Below, one piece after another: positions 13,105 to 24,636 of a stretch of 64,000 nucleotides of DNA. The stretch covers positions 4,520,906 to 4,584,905 of the forward strand of contig CP053165.1 of the NCBI GenBank assembly GCA_014607495.2, given 5' to 3'. Source of the stretch: Carposina sasakii (Eukaryota; Arthropoda; Insecta; Lepidoptera; Carposinidae). Numbering within the stretch: position 1 is the first letter of the stretch; each line of letters starts with the position of its first letter. The translations under genes were made by a program, and so were the position numbers. The notes below the pieces were generated by a model. It made no database searches and had not been told where the DNA came from. It saw only the letters and a list, made by a program, of their open reading frames with translations.

Positions 13105-13484
13105 TACAGAATGCTTTTTTGTGGCCACCCTTAACGAAGGGTACGTACTCTATACATCAAATAAAGTAAGTTTATGCCAAAAAAATGTTGAAAAAAAAAT
13201 TTTTTTGAAATTTTTTTTAAATTCCTTGTACGTGCGAAATTATTACTGTCTAGTGTTTATGTTAGTTTTTTATAGACAGATATTAATTATTTTTCGTGAA
13301 AAAATCCCGCTACGCGCGTCTATGTGCATTTATGCAGAAAAACGCAGTCTATTTACTCAACTTTGGACCCTAATATTTTGGAAACCAGACACTTCCCAGG
13401 TATGCTTCCACGGAGAAAAATGATCGTGATGATGAGGAGATTCCGTAGTTTTCGGGAACGTTGACGACCAAAAATCATCCTGTA
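13105..13484. mobile_element. MITE family B, copy 2
   Basis: Second copy of the element at 5144-5516: begins TACAGAATG, contains CCACCCTTAACGAAGGGTAC and ACTTCCCAGGTATGCTTCCA, and ends CATCCTGTA. A 125-codon open frame runs across it by chance. Confidence 0.8.
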
Positions 13485-13623
13485 TATTTATACATTTCGA
13501 TATAAAAACATATTTATAGCGTTCTTGCAAAACCATTTTCATGGTTTATCTGCAAGTTTAATTATTATTAGTTATAATAAATAATTCTTATATTAGATCA
13601 ATAAAATACTTTTTAGCTTGATT

Positions 13624-14094
13624 TTATATTGGTTTTTTTTTCTTTTTATATCCTGTAGTTCCGGTGGCAGCGCGTTCATAAGGTATGGTAGGCGCTTTTT
13701 GAGGGTTAGAGCCGTATATTCTATTCCATTAGATTTTTTATTTTATAATACACATTATGATCAGTGATCACATTATGATAGTGACATCTATATGGGGAAA
13801 AACATCAGACTCTTGTACAACTTAGCTTCATCTAAAAAATAAATAGGACACTGCTAGGTAATTTTTTTTTTTGTTTATCCCGAAGGAAAGGCATGGGGAA
13901 CTAAGCCCATACAAAATGTATTCTGAATTTATGATGGATGACAATGATAATGAGTGGAAACGTCGAAAAAATCCTCAAGAACAAATGTAAAGTTAGTCAA
14001 AATGAAAAATAATTGCAGAAACAACTTACATGAGCCCATGAAGAGATCGTATTCCGGCTAAAGTTTTACTCGGCCTACCTGCGTATAAAACCAT
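13624..14094 (-). CDS. Candidate small two-exon gene, 53-residue basic protein
   Basis: Not recognised. On the minus strand an ATG at 14094 opens an exon (14094-14030) ending in a strong donor (CTCAT|GTAAGT). An acceptor at 13722-13721 leads into 13720-13624, which keeps the frame to a TAA. The predicted protein is 53 residues, starts MVLYAGRPSKTLAGIRSLHG, has a central NPQKAPTIPYERAATG and ends in a Lys run (KKKKKPI). The basic, short make-up would fit a small mitochondrial or ribosome-associated protein, but that is a guess. It is divergent from the P450, whose start codon is 316 bp away, so the two could share a promoter region. The main support is two good splice sites in phase; the exon pair could still be chance. 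Confidence 0.4.
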
Positions 14095-14409
14095 GCACAC
14101 ACACTAGATTCACATCACAAGTAATCAAAATATAGCTCATCTACCAGAAAACATCACTTCACGGACACATGCAAGCTATTTACAAATAATTTTTAATTTT
14201 CACAAGAAAATTACACCTGCACCCTTCCAGCTTTTCCCGCCGAATCCCTGCTAGGTTAACAGACATAACCATAGACAATATTAATGAAGCTCCTTGGCGG
14301 CAATATTCGAATTTTAAAACTTTTAATTTGTACATTCTTTTGTTTTCGTAAATGTCAAAACAAAGAACGTAATTAATTTCTCGATTTATTGTGCAAATAT
14401 TACAAAAAC
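14095..14409. promoter_or_regulatory. Short divergent intergenic region upstream of the P450
   Basis: About 315 bp separate the candidate small minus-strand gene (ATG at 14094) from the P450 start at 14410. The less AT-rich patch near 14218-14255, with TTTTCCCGCCGAATCC, would suit a bidirectional core promoter. No specific binding site is claimed. Confidence 0.3.
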
Positions 14410-17400
14410 ATGTCGATATTTTTAAATAACCAGTCCAAATTATTACGTCACATTAAATTTAGCTACAAGAAACCCTATCCAATATTAGGAAATGTGCGAC
14501 GCCAAGTTACCCAACCCCAAACAAGTAGCAATGAAGATATATCGGCAAAGCCGGAGTCTGCCAGCTTCACCACATCTAATGATACGTTAATTGCTGAAAT
14601 ATTTCCTGCATCCAGAGTAGTACCAATGCTTTTGACAAATAAAGAGCAAGTGGTCTTACCATTCGACGATGTGCCTGGCCCAAAGTCGTTAAAATATTTA
14701 TCTAATGTGCGTCAATATTTATCTGAAATTGGCACTCAAATAACTGTTAGTACTCTAACTGCTGGACTGAATTTTGGTAAGTTAAGATACTCAACACTTC
14801 TGTACATAAACATAGGTAGGTACCCTAATAGGTAAATGACAAAGACAAAAAGTAACCTTACCTATCCTTTTTCCAAAATATCAGGAAACTACCTCAACAC
14901 ACGGAAACCGCTGAAGAATCTATCGTCTCTTTTCGAGGAATATGGACCAGTGGTGCGTTTCATAAGTCCAGTGGGGGCCGATATTGTCTTCATCAACCAC
15001 CCTGACCATATCCAGAAGGTCTACTCTATGGAGGGGGACTGCCCAGTCAGATCTGCTTTGGACTCGCTAGAAAAGTACAGGATTGAGCATAGAAACCATG
15101 TTTATAGCGGATTGTTCACAGTGTTAGTTCTTATAAAATTTTACGTACCTACTTCCGCGAGACACCTCTTTAGATATTCCTGCTGCCTGCCCATACGACA
15201 CGTAGGTACCTACATTATCTGCTACCATTCTTCCAGCCTTGCTATAGTTGACTTCCATTACGACCGGAAGAATAGATATTATAGGCACATGGCAGGCTTG
15301 TGCATCGCCTGCCATTTTACCTGCTGTCCATCGCGTCTAAACTCATTAAAGTTATATTAATAAAGTGCAATTAGACGCGCACAGCACGATGTGCGAAAAC
15401 CTCCGTGTATACTTATTTACCTATTACGCTAAATCTTGGCGGGTAGTTCTGTGAAAATGTATGAAGATTGCATGCTTAGCGAGTAGGTACTAAAGGACGG
15501 ATCCAGGATACTTCTATGAGCAGATTTGACTAAATAGTATGTGGTGTGATTGAGTCTAATTGGAGTTTCCACCCACATTAGGTATACAACAATACGTCTG
15601 GAGCACGGTGCCCCTCCCCCTTAAAACCCTCCATGAATGCTGTTACACACGTTTACAGTACGTGGCTTTACTATTAAGTTTGTGGTAGATAGGGGTACAA
15701 ATAGCTCCTTTATATCCCCTAACTCTGTAGCCAAGGTGAGGAATGGACTCGTCAGAGATCCCTTATCTACGCCCCGCTTCAAGACACAATAACCCAGCAC
15801 GTACAGTCCATCAACGATATTTGCGAAGAATTCACCGACAAAGTGTATAACTTGAGGAACCATCGCGACGAAATAACGAAGGACCTTTACGATGAAATCA
15901 ATAAGTGGGCTTTTGATTGCCTTGGTGAGTCAAAAAAAAAACTAGATAGTAAATAATAAATAGTGCTTATCGAATCGATGTTACGAATATTATTATAATA
16001 GCATCAAAACTAACTTATTCTTGGTAGGTACCTACTTACTCTACTAGGTATAGGTACTAACAAACATGTCATGGATAAGTCTTGTGAATTCAATCATGTA
16101 CTCATGCGGGGATTCAGTAGAATAAGTACATCAGCTGCACTTCTTTTCGTGCATGTTGTCGTAAGAGACGACTAAAGAACTCAAGCATTCTCTCAGGCGA
16201 TAAACTAACAAGTTGTCACTGATCTGATCTACATCTATGCCCCAGCTATACTAAACGTGGCTGTCGGATTGGATCTGTGCATGTATGTAAATCATCGATC
16301 GAGCTCTCTATGTACTCGATTCAGTTGGTAGGTAGATACATGTCAGAATGCAAAAACAATTGTGTAAAAACTCACGTCTCTATCTGAAGGCATCCTATAT
16401 CATTTTGTCTGTACCCTAGTAAAACAGCTTCAGAGATTAGCACCTTCCACGTAATCAACATTCATGGCACCTTCGCAGGTCTCATAATATTCTCCAAAAA
16501 GTTTTCCATGTTAAAAATGGAGGTGGTGACGAGCCAAAGCGACAATGCATGGCTGTACCATAGCTTGCAGAAGGCTACGGAAGCTATTATAAAGTGCGAA
16601 TCTGGGATGCAGCTGTGGAAACTATTCGCTACACCCTCTTGGAATGCACTGGTCAAACATTGCGACAGTCTTGACAGGTAGGTATACTCGTAGTAGACAC
16701 GTATAGAGAATACGGATTACTTGATAAATGCTTAATTCTTAAAATGCTCAACGTCCTAAAAATTAACAATTCGCGAAATGGCCATACTGGGTATGGTTAA
16801 TTTAAGAAAGGGCATTTTTAGAATTGGCCAATCATCGATCCAGGATTTTTCCTGGGAGACACAGCACAAAGGGTAGATTTGACTATAAGTACCTAGGTAT
16901 GAGCTGTGATGGAATCTACATAATAGCATAAGTATATACTCCATCTGGGGGACATTTGTGCCCCCTCGCCTTCCCTAAATTGGCTTATGGCGAGGAAATT
17001 TTAACACTAGGTTTATCCACAGGATCTAGTGTAGAAGTTAGTTGCGTAAAATTCATTCCCGTACCCGTTGGAGAGTGCTTGTCCAAGTGATGGACTGTGG
17101 CGATTATTAGCACTTGCGTACCAAATATTAATTTTCTTTCAGTTTAATCGGAAAGCATGTTTTGGAAACTGAGCAACTTATATCCAGTCAAACAAAGGAG
17201 GGTAATATTAATACAGTTCAAGGTAAACAAATTAGGCTGTGATGCCCTACCATATTATATCCATCATATATTTACTTTTGGCCGCGTGGTGCCGGCAGAG
17301 TAGAATTCAAACCACCACATGTCTGCTATCTGTCGTACGAGGCGATTAAGGGTTTCCGGGAGGTGGGCAGGGCAGCATCGCCTCCCGTGTTGACAACATA

Positions 17401-20110
17401 GTCCAAAATACAAACTGCGGTCACCAACCCGCCTGCCCAGCGTGGTGACTATGGGCAAATACCCCTCATGGCAGTCTTGTGGCGTGCCCTGGGGGAGGCC
17501 TACGTCCAGCAGTGGACTGCAATAGGCTGATGATGATGATTATGATGACATTTACTTATGACTGTGTTACCAAAAGGGATAACCAGAACTGCGACATTTG
17601 ATTCGCTTTATTGTGTTAGAAAACCTTCGTTTCTTATCTCTCATACGTAAATTCTCATGTAGGTACCTAATAGCCTCCATTGCTAGTTTTACCTAAAGTA
17701 AAAGATCCAACTCATCGCATAAGCGAACGCACTTCTAAATTAATCAATTAACGACATAGATAACTGGTCAAACGATGTTATTATTTTTTTACAGGAGCAA
17801 ACCCATTCGTGGCTGCAATGCTAATTGGCAATGATAAGATGAGCTCGGAAGATATAGCCACAGTCCTGATGGATATGCTTCTTATCGGAGTCAATACTGT
17901 AAGCAAATCTTTAAAATAATAGGATTAACTTAGAATGCACTTGTCAGCATCATAAGTACATACAAGCTGTCTAAACAATTAGTCGCGTCCGTTGTCTCTG
18001 CTTGATTTCAGAACTAACATTTTTGCAGTTACTCAGTTAACTATGTACCTACTTACGTCAAGTTACGTCATACACAGGGCAACTTGCACTAAAAGCACTC
18101 TACATCCGGCTCGAAGGATCAAGAAGGAGCCTTTCGGACTGTATTCTAAACTCCTAAAATGTTGGATTTTATCACGGCACTGTTTTGAAATTCCCTAATT
18201 TGTGATTAGTTTTATTCAACAATTTGAGAATCCCAACGTTTTTAGAATTCAATATTATTTTCCGGAAGGTACCAAATTAAGCGATCCGAGATCCTGCTTG
18301 TTTACAGATAACTTCGACAATGTCTTTCCTGATGTACTATTTGGCGAGACACACGAAATACCAGAAGAAAGTTTACCAGGAAATTGCCAATGTAGAGGCA
18401 ACAGTCAACCAGGAGACTATCGGGAGAATCAAGGATGAATGTGTATTTCTAAAGGCCTGTATAAAAGAGACTCTAAGGTATAGAATACAATTTTCTTTTA
18501 TGATTAACAACTTACATACAGGCTTAACACCATACTATAAGAATAATCCTATCCTGGAGATGGTTTTAATAAGTCAAAATATTACAGATTAGTGCCACCA
18601 ATTCCGATGCTCACAAGAATCTTGCCAAGGAACATAACTTTGGATAAGTACAAGTAAGTTTATATGCCAATAATTTATATGACTACTACTATTTTGTTTC
18701 TTAGAAATGGGAAAGAAAATGAGTGCCTGCATCAATATAATTTGCCTCTACTCTGCTCCACACCCTTATGGCTTTACAGTAATCTTATAAGTAGATAATA
18801 ATCCGGCTCGAAGGACCAATGTTTGGGTCCCGCGGCCATCGTGGGCCCGAAAGGCTAATTAATACAGTTAGGTACAAACAATATCAGGCCTTGCAAACGC
18901 TGTATTAAGGTATCCAAATAATTTTGACTTCCAGCATACCCCGCGGGACTCTAATCGTGATGTCCACCCAAGAATCCTCTCTGAAGGAGAGCAATTTCGA
19001 TGAGGCGACAAAATTCAACCCAGAGCGATGGCTAAGCTCAGATGTGCAGGATTACCATTCATTTGCGTCCATACCGTTTGGGCATGGCGCTAGGAAATGT
19101 CTGGCGCAGAGCGTCGCAGAGACTATGCTGTCTTTGCTTACTATTAGGGTAAGCTTTTTTATCTTTTAGTCCCGCCATACACGGACTGCTCGAGTTACCT
19201 AGTGATCAACATACACACACGGACCGCTCTTGCAAGAGCCAACAGCTTGGGGCTGCCATTGATAACTGCTCGAGTAGTTCGCAATTTCATATCAGTAGCA
19301 TCATGGATTTTGAGGAGGAAGCACGTGGAATGAAGCGGAATGAAGAACGGAAATGTATGACTGGCGACTGCTTGACCGCATGATGAAATTTCACCGTGCT
19401 GTCAACCGCCCCGAAACAGTTTCAACTGATTGAGCGGTTTGTGGATGTACGTACGTAGAAGTCTGTAGTTACTATGCAGTCGTAGCTTTAAGCAGTCCAT
19501 GTATGGCAGGCCTTTTAAGCAGTCCATGTATGGCGGGCCTTACTAGGTGTTTGTTAGCAATTACTCCAAGAAATTTCATGAAAATCGGCCGAGCCGCCAT
19601 TTGTTAAGCCAACTATACAGGGTGTAACAAAAAGGGTATGTTAAGCGAAAAGCTATGTAAATAGCCTACTATAGAGAATCTATTTCCAAAATTTGAGACT
19701 CGAAATCACATTTTTATTTTTCAAGATTGTATGAAAATTCCTGAGATATTTAAAAATTCTCCATACTATCGGGAAAAATAAACATGTGATTTCGGGTCTC
19801 AAATTTTGTGGACAGGTTCTCTACAGTGGGCTATTTACATAGCTTTTCGCTTAACATACCCTTTTTGTTACATCCTGTAGATTCCCATTGAAATCCTAAT
19901 TTATTTAGGGTTGATTTTCAAGTCATAAAGTTTCCTCTCTTTTTATGTCCATATAATAACTTTTGGGTCATAAGTTATAATAGCAATTTTGTTTTTCAGT
20001 TGCTCCAAAAGTATAAACTTGAGTACCACTATGGGGACATTCAACCAACAAGGTCATTCATTGCCAGACCCAATAGAGCCCTTAAGTTAAGATTTATTGA
20101 TAGATTTTAA
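14410..20110 (+). CDS. Mitochondrial-clan cytochrome P450 (CYP302/CYP339-like)
   Basis: Ten exons join in one frame to 580 residues: 14410-14776, 14885-15122, 15731-15924, 16479-16677, 17143-17222, 17795-17898, 18308-18477, 18588-18653, 18935-19148 and 20000-20110 (TAA). The start is the first in-frame ATG, after an upstream TTG. Residues 1-70 are rich in Lys, Arg, Ser and Thr and would suit a mitochondrial presequence; DVPGPKSL then marks the proline-rich hinge. Further landmarks are EEWTRQR (WxxxR, C-helix), LLIGVNTITST (I-helix), ETLR (ExxR), FNPERW (PERF) and the haem loop FGHGARKCLAQ with the Cys ligand. EGDCPVR in exon 2 resembles CYP302A1 (disembodied, ecdysteroid 22-hydroxylase), and so does the Ala in the haem loop, but the lepidopteran CYP339 family is an equal possibility. 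Electrons would come from adrenodoxin. An AATAAA lies at 20212. Confidence 0.85.
16104..16300. repeat. Dispersed short repeat family G copy (P450 intron 3)
   Basis: Sequence with CATGCGGGGATTCAGTAGAATAAGTACATCAGCTGCA, GTCGTAAGAGACGACTAA and CATTCTCTCAGGCGATAA. Related copies are at 25560-25745 and 35408-35590, with fragments near 38690, 46205, 47405, 54700 and 56030. It looks like a SINE or MITE family whose ends I could not fix. Confidence 0.6.
17266..17545 (-). repeat. Lepidopteran dispersed repeat family F (P450 intron 5)
   Basis: Minus-strand copy of a retroposon-like repeat with the marker CAGTCCACTGCTGGACGTAG, GCACGCCACAAGACTGCC and a CGCTGGGCAGGCGGGTTGGT block. Other copies are at 38757-39010, 43518-43760, 44260-44430, 46957-47205 and 59585-59755. 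Confidence 0.8.
19170..19540. mobile_element. Small PIF/Harbinger-like remnant in P450 intron 9
   Basis: The inverted ends CCGCCATACACGGACTGCT (from 19172) and AGCAGTCCATGTATGGCAGG (19491-19510) enclose about 340 bp; the right end is duplicated at 19517-19539. Inside, an ATG at 19303 reads MDFEEEARGMKRNEER, which resembles the start of a Harbinger-type ORF, before it breaks. Class assignment is tentative. Confidence 0.55.
19616..19879. mobile_element. MITE family A, full copy 2 (P450 intron 9)
   Basis: TACAGGGTGTAACAAAAAGG and its inverse end near TTTGTTACATCCTGTA enclose the same interior as the copy at 168-446, with few differences. It lies in the last P450 intron, about 120 bp before the terminal exon. 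Confidence 0.9.
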
Positions 20111-21047
20111 TGTTATAATTTAGGATTAAATAGTTACTTACTTGTTTTATTTGTGAAGTAAAATAACTTTTTGTGTATGTACTAAAAAGTAAAACCTAAA
20201 ACTTTTCTTGTAATAAATTTTATGAAAATAACTACATTGTTTTTGTGTAACTTTACTTGGTGGAAATGCCTAGTCAATATCAAATTCTTTTAAGTTCAGA
20301 ATCTGCCAATTCCTAAAATGTCCAACTGGCCTAAAACAACACATTCTGGACTGAAAGGGTCTATTCATCCCAGAATGACTTCTTCCTATATCTATTTCTC
20401 AATTAGGCCTCTACTGCGTACTAAACCTGCATATTTATGTCATATTTTTATTGCATAATCCTAGTGGTAAATTGACAGCACTCAAGAGGTGTTATAACCC
20501 ATAGACTTGTTACAACAGAGATAGCTATGCATGCACCACCAAGACAACAGAGGATTATGTATGTAATGTCTTAGTATTTAATGTATGCAAGAAGCAATAA
20601 ATAATAGAGATTTTTACTGAAAAGAGAATGAATGCTATAACTCACAGTTATACACTTTATTACCCTTGCCTTGAAAAAGATAGTTAGGAAAAAATAGAAC
20701 CCATAACACTTACAATATTAGTACCAACATTGCTCAAATTAATTTCTTGTGTCATCATAATGTACTCGCTACTACCACATTCTTTGGGCAATGACTTCTG
20801 AAGACATTTGAAAGCATAAAATTATACAAGAAAGCATAGGTGCAATGATTTTAAAAACAATTTTGATAATGTTGGCTTGGCTTACAATGTACCAGTACAC
20901 ACTATAATATAAATAAAACATCATTATAGTAACTATAATGTACAATAGATGACATGTCTTCTCTATGCCCAAAGGCTACCAAAAATGGTAGATTTTTACA
21001 GGATTCAATTTCAAAGATTTTCTTAACCTATTTTTAATAATATCTTA
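20111..21047. other. Convergent 3' untranslated regions of the P450 and lin-52
   Basis: P450 polyadenylation is plausible after AATAAA at 20212. lin-52 (minus) has an AATAAA signal (plus TTTATT) at 20656-20661. No further coding sequence is seen. Confidence 0.5.
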
Positions 21048-22271
21048 CTATCGGTTCCGTCTTGAGGAGAAAATGTTCAAGTACTTCCCTCTAGTCATTT
21101 CTTTGGCCTCTTCTAATCCTAGCTGGTATGCTAAATCATGGAGCCTCTTCACTTCCATTATAAGTCCGCTTGTTGATAATGAGCTTAATTCTGTAAAAAA
21201 AAAAAAGTGTTACATTCATGTCTGGCATTATTTAACTTTATATAAAATAGAACCCTTTAATTATACAACATACAAATATGACCATAAATGGAATGTGAAT
21301 ACATGGAATATCTGATAGAATGTAAGCAGCCTTTTACTTTTGTAATTATTTTGACATAAAAATTATAAAAATACCTAATTAAGGACCACAGTTTCACACT
21401 TTTAGTCAAGTTGTTATTTATTTTATGGCCAAATGTAAACAGAACAAAATGTAGACTTGTATTGAATTGTAAAATCTGATAAGTGTTATAGAGATATCCA
21501 GCTTAACTGTGTTCTGGCACTCACACTGTGTTCTTGGATGTTGTGAAAGTTTAGATAAACTAATTGATGAATGAACAAGTTGTTTGTGCTAATCTCTAAA
21601 TTGAGATATTCATTAAATAGGTTTACTTACGCTGCATGTATGCATAATCTTCTTGAGTTAATGCCCTAGTCCATGGTGGTGGGGACTGATTAGAATTCTG
21701 CTCTGGGGCGAATTCAGATACACCTGGAACTGTAAACGAATCGTTTGATTGCGCCCCATCGTTTGAATTTGAATAATGTTCGTTTAGATCACCCATTATA
21801 ACTTTGAAAGTTTCAAAATGCAGACGGTTTATAACCGAAATACCAGTAAAATAACGACTACGAATTCTAATGACAACACAGCGATTCCCGCGACTTTCAA
21901 AATTCCTCGGCTTATCGCCATCACGCTTTATTTACCAAGGTTGTAATGTCAATTGTAAACTTTGTGAACTTACTTTGTTCAGGCCAAAGCTCAGGTGAAG
22001 CACGGTCTAATTTTTCAAGGCTCAAAAGACTTTCTTCTAAAGAAGTCAGAGGAATATCATCCGATGTGGCTTGATCTGCAACTGTACAAGGTGCTACTAT
22101 TATCACTAGTAAGTGTAAACGCTTATTGAACCATTTATTTAATAATTATGAATTTAACCACTGTAATGACAGAAATTGTTGGATAATATTACATTGTGCA
22201 TACTATCATTACGTTAAAATTCGCTTATTTCATTTTATACCTTCTCCAATATTGTTTTGTTTCGCGGCCAT
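21048..22271 (-). CDS. lin-52: LIN52 homologue, DREAM/MuvB complex subunit
   Basis: Four exons on the minus strand, 22271-22241, 22105-21974, 21729-21631 and 21190-21048 (TAG), encode 134 residues (human LIN52 is 116). LIN52 is a small nuclear subunit of the MuvB core and bridges it to pocket proteins in the DREAM complex, which represses cell-cycle genes. The segment LLSLEKLDRASPELWPEQ keeps the LxSxE-type pocket-binding motif and the Ser in RASPE that corresponds to the DYRK1A-phosphorylated Ser28 of human LIN52. IPGVSEFAP follows across the second intron, and the C-terminal helix reads LHDLAYQLGLEEAKEMTRGK, then YLNIF. The first exon (MAAKQNNIGE) was found by its ATG and donor and is in phase with the next exon. 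No defect is visible. Confidence 0.93.
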
Positions 22272-22465
22272 TTTTCCAAATTTGACATATCAAGATGTCA
22301 TGTCATAGACTAAATAGATTAGTTTTAATATCGCTCGGTATAGACAAGGAATAGATTTTATCGCGAATCGAGTCGGTGCCAAGGCAGAATGGCATAAAAA
22401 TTTGGTATTACTCTGCTAGGAACGTCAATGCTCCACCTCTGTGCAAAATACAATTTTATTCTCTA

Positions 22466-23582
22466 ATGCTCCGGCCACATTGTCGCGACAAGATTCGTGT
22501 TGCGTTGTCGCGATAAGTCAATGTCGATGTTCGACTTTACGACGAAGCGCTTGGCCACATTATAAAAACTTCGCGTTGTCGCGACAACCTTTAACCGTAG
22601 AGGTGAGGCATAAGTAATAGAATAGGTATTTTTGGTACTTAGAACAAACAAGCACTGAGGCATAGTAGAATGAGTGGGAAGTAGTCTATCTCCGGCCCAA
22701 TCCGCGACATAATTACCTACCATACTTGCCTGCCTCAGGGTTGTCACTTTTAGCTAAATATTAATTCAGTGCCTAGAAATTGGCCAGGGCCGGGAAGTTA
22801 TATTTTTTACTTGTGGTGTCTGGGTTCAGGGTTATTGAGGTCGGTTTTACCTAAACGATGATGAAACTATTCACGATTAAAGAAAGAGTGACTGGTGATA
22901 CCTAGGTGGTTGCGGGGCCAGAGACAGGCGACGCGGGGTGGTGATGAGTACGAGTACCTGCGATAGTTTATTATCACATTGAGATTATCACACATATTTC
23001 GTTTATTTATCGGTGCCGAAAAGCCCGTGTCGTGAGTGACGTGCGAACCTTGTGCAGTGTTAGCCCCGACTGGCGCACTGAGAAACGGGTCGAGATTTTG
23101 TTTGAGTGTGCGTGCGGCGACGCATAGATACTATGGCGCACACATACAAGCCGCGCGCGGTGCGTTTGTATGAAGATAACATACTTCCCACTCATTCTAC
23201 TATGATTGAGGCGACGATTAGGTAATGGATCAGTCACCGACAACCGATACTAAATATTCTACGTATTTATCTAATACGTAATGGATCACTTAATAGTAAT
23301 GGAACGGCCATACTTCATAAATATTAGGTACAGGTATTTGGAATACAGGTTATTTTATATATTAGTATTAGGTGGAACAGGTACGATTTTTACCTAATCC
23401 GACCCATCTCTACTAAAGCGCGCAAAGTGCAGCCAACTACACGAATCTTGTCGCGATAAAACCCTTTGATGTGCGGCAATTTACCGACATTGGGACGAAG
23501 TACATTTTGTGTTGCGATGACGATTCGCGACAAGACGAACTCTTTGGCCAGACGGCCAAATGTGATAATGTGGCCGGAGCAT
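22466..23582. mobile_element. 1.1 kb TIR element (ATGCTCCGGCCACATT ends)
   Basis: The ends ATGCTCCGGCCACATT (22466) and AATGTGGCCGGAGCAT (to 23582) are perfect inverted repeats. Subterminal blocks rich in GTCGCGACAA and TCGCGATAA recur on both sides. A second inverted pair, AGTAGAATGAGTGGGAAGTA (22663-22682) and its complement (23185-23204), is nested inside. No transposase domain was recognised, so it is a non-autonomous DNA element. The target duplication is not obvious. Confidence 0.75.
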
Positions 23583-23589
23583 GAATGGT

Positions 23590-23775
23590 CGCGTAGGTAT
23601 TGTGCGTTTCTCCGTGTAGTTCCGCGTGATGATGGCGCTAGTTACTATGTGTATGACCACATTTTCTGTGTCACTGCATAGGCTGCACGCATAGATCAGG
23701 GATTTGGTATCTCCTCTCATAAGTAAGATGTTAGTTTCAAAATCAAGCATAGGAACGTTTTTATGAAACGGACTT
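23590..23775. mobile_element. Short MITE family E copy
   Basis: Block with GCTAGTTACTATGTGTATGA and an end in TATGAAACGGACT. The same order (CGTTTCAC, TAGTTACTATGTG, CAGGCATA, TATGAAACGGA) is seen at about 45220-45360 and 50705-50846, and parts at 8346, 53545-53590 and 62608-62640. Confidence 0.6.
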
Positions 23776-23791
23776 TACACATAGATTAGAA

Positions 23792-23895
23792 AATTATTAA
23801 TAAAGAAATGGAAAAAATTCTTCACCCGAATGGGAATCGATACCACGCCCACTGCATACCGTGCTAGTTGCTCTTACCACTGAGCTACCGGGTAC
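23792..23895 (-). repeat. tRNA-derived SINE copy (minus strand)
   Basis: Minus-strand reading starts ACCCGGTAGCTCAGTGGTAA (RNA polymerase III A-box), runs to GGTATCGATTCCC (B-box-like) and ends in an AAGAATTTTTTCCATTTC tail and TTTATTAATAATT. It matches the plus-strand SINE at 63316-63421 from head to tail. Confidence 0.8.
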
Positions 23896-24224
23896 ATAGA
23901 TTAGAGTAAAAAATAAATAGTGATCTCCATTTTTTCCAATTCACATTTCTCTTTCTTTGTGTTTCTAGATACAATAACACAACATAAAGAGAATTATGCT
24001 GCGTGCGCCAAAGTATCTTAAGACAGGTCTTCGAGAATGAAATAGAGAGTGCGCTAATCCAATGTCTTGCATTTTATATCGGCGCTGTGATAAAAATACT
24101 AAAAACCATTTGAGAACCAACATTTATTATTTAATCGATAGGTCCCCCAATTGTAATCGATTACATTTCACCCATAGACAAAATTATACTTTTTAGATTT
24201 TTGACAATATCCATAAACATTTTT

Positions 24225-24266
24225 TTTTTTCTTTCTGTCTTTTCCGGTTTTCTGTCCGAAAGCAAG
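24225..24266 (+). promoter_or_regulatory. RpS19 leader exon with TOP-like pyrimidine tract
   Basis: A pyrimidine tract (TTTCTTTCTGTCTTTTCC) is followed by GGTTTTCTGTCCGAAAGCAAG and a GTGCGT donor at 24267. This is the expected shape of a non-coding first exon of a ribosomal protein gene with a 5' terminal oligopyrimidine (TOP) start, which couples translation to TOR signalling. The exact transcription start cannot be read from sequence. Confidence 0.5.
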
Positions 24267-24636
24267 GTGCGTAATGTGCTGGAACCACATGGTTTTTATT
24301 TAGAATTAGCGTTTATTTATTGTAAAAAGTACAATAATTTGGTTATACTATCGCGAAGGTACATTTTGATTTAGGGTTTTACTTCAATCGCTCTTTGAAG
24401 GATTGGAAATGACTCCTTGAAGTGCATAGTTGCTGACACGAGAGCGTTGCTCTGTTTTAATTTAGTTTCCTATGTTGTGTGTTCTTAGACCCGTATGATT
24501 GTCTGAAATGCATGTTTAATGTTAATTTAGTATATAGAGTTCATGGGTATCACGAGTTTTCTCTTACCTTCAGGTTGTGTAGGTAGTGAACATAACCTCA
24601 AAATGTGTAGTATTTATGTTATAAATAAATTTTCAG

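Noticed and set aside
13046..13423. A 125-codon plus-strand protein gene
   Set aside because: The frame crosses the left boundary of MITE family B copy 2 and shows no conserved domain or splice context.
14836..15360. A separate 174-codon gene downstream of P450 exon 1
   Set aside because: It is P450 exon 2 (14885-15122) read through both splice sites into intron.
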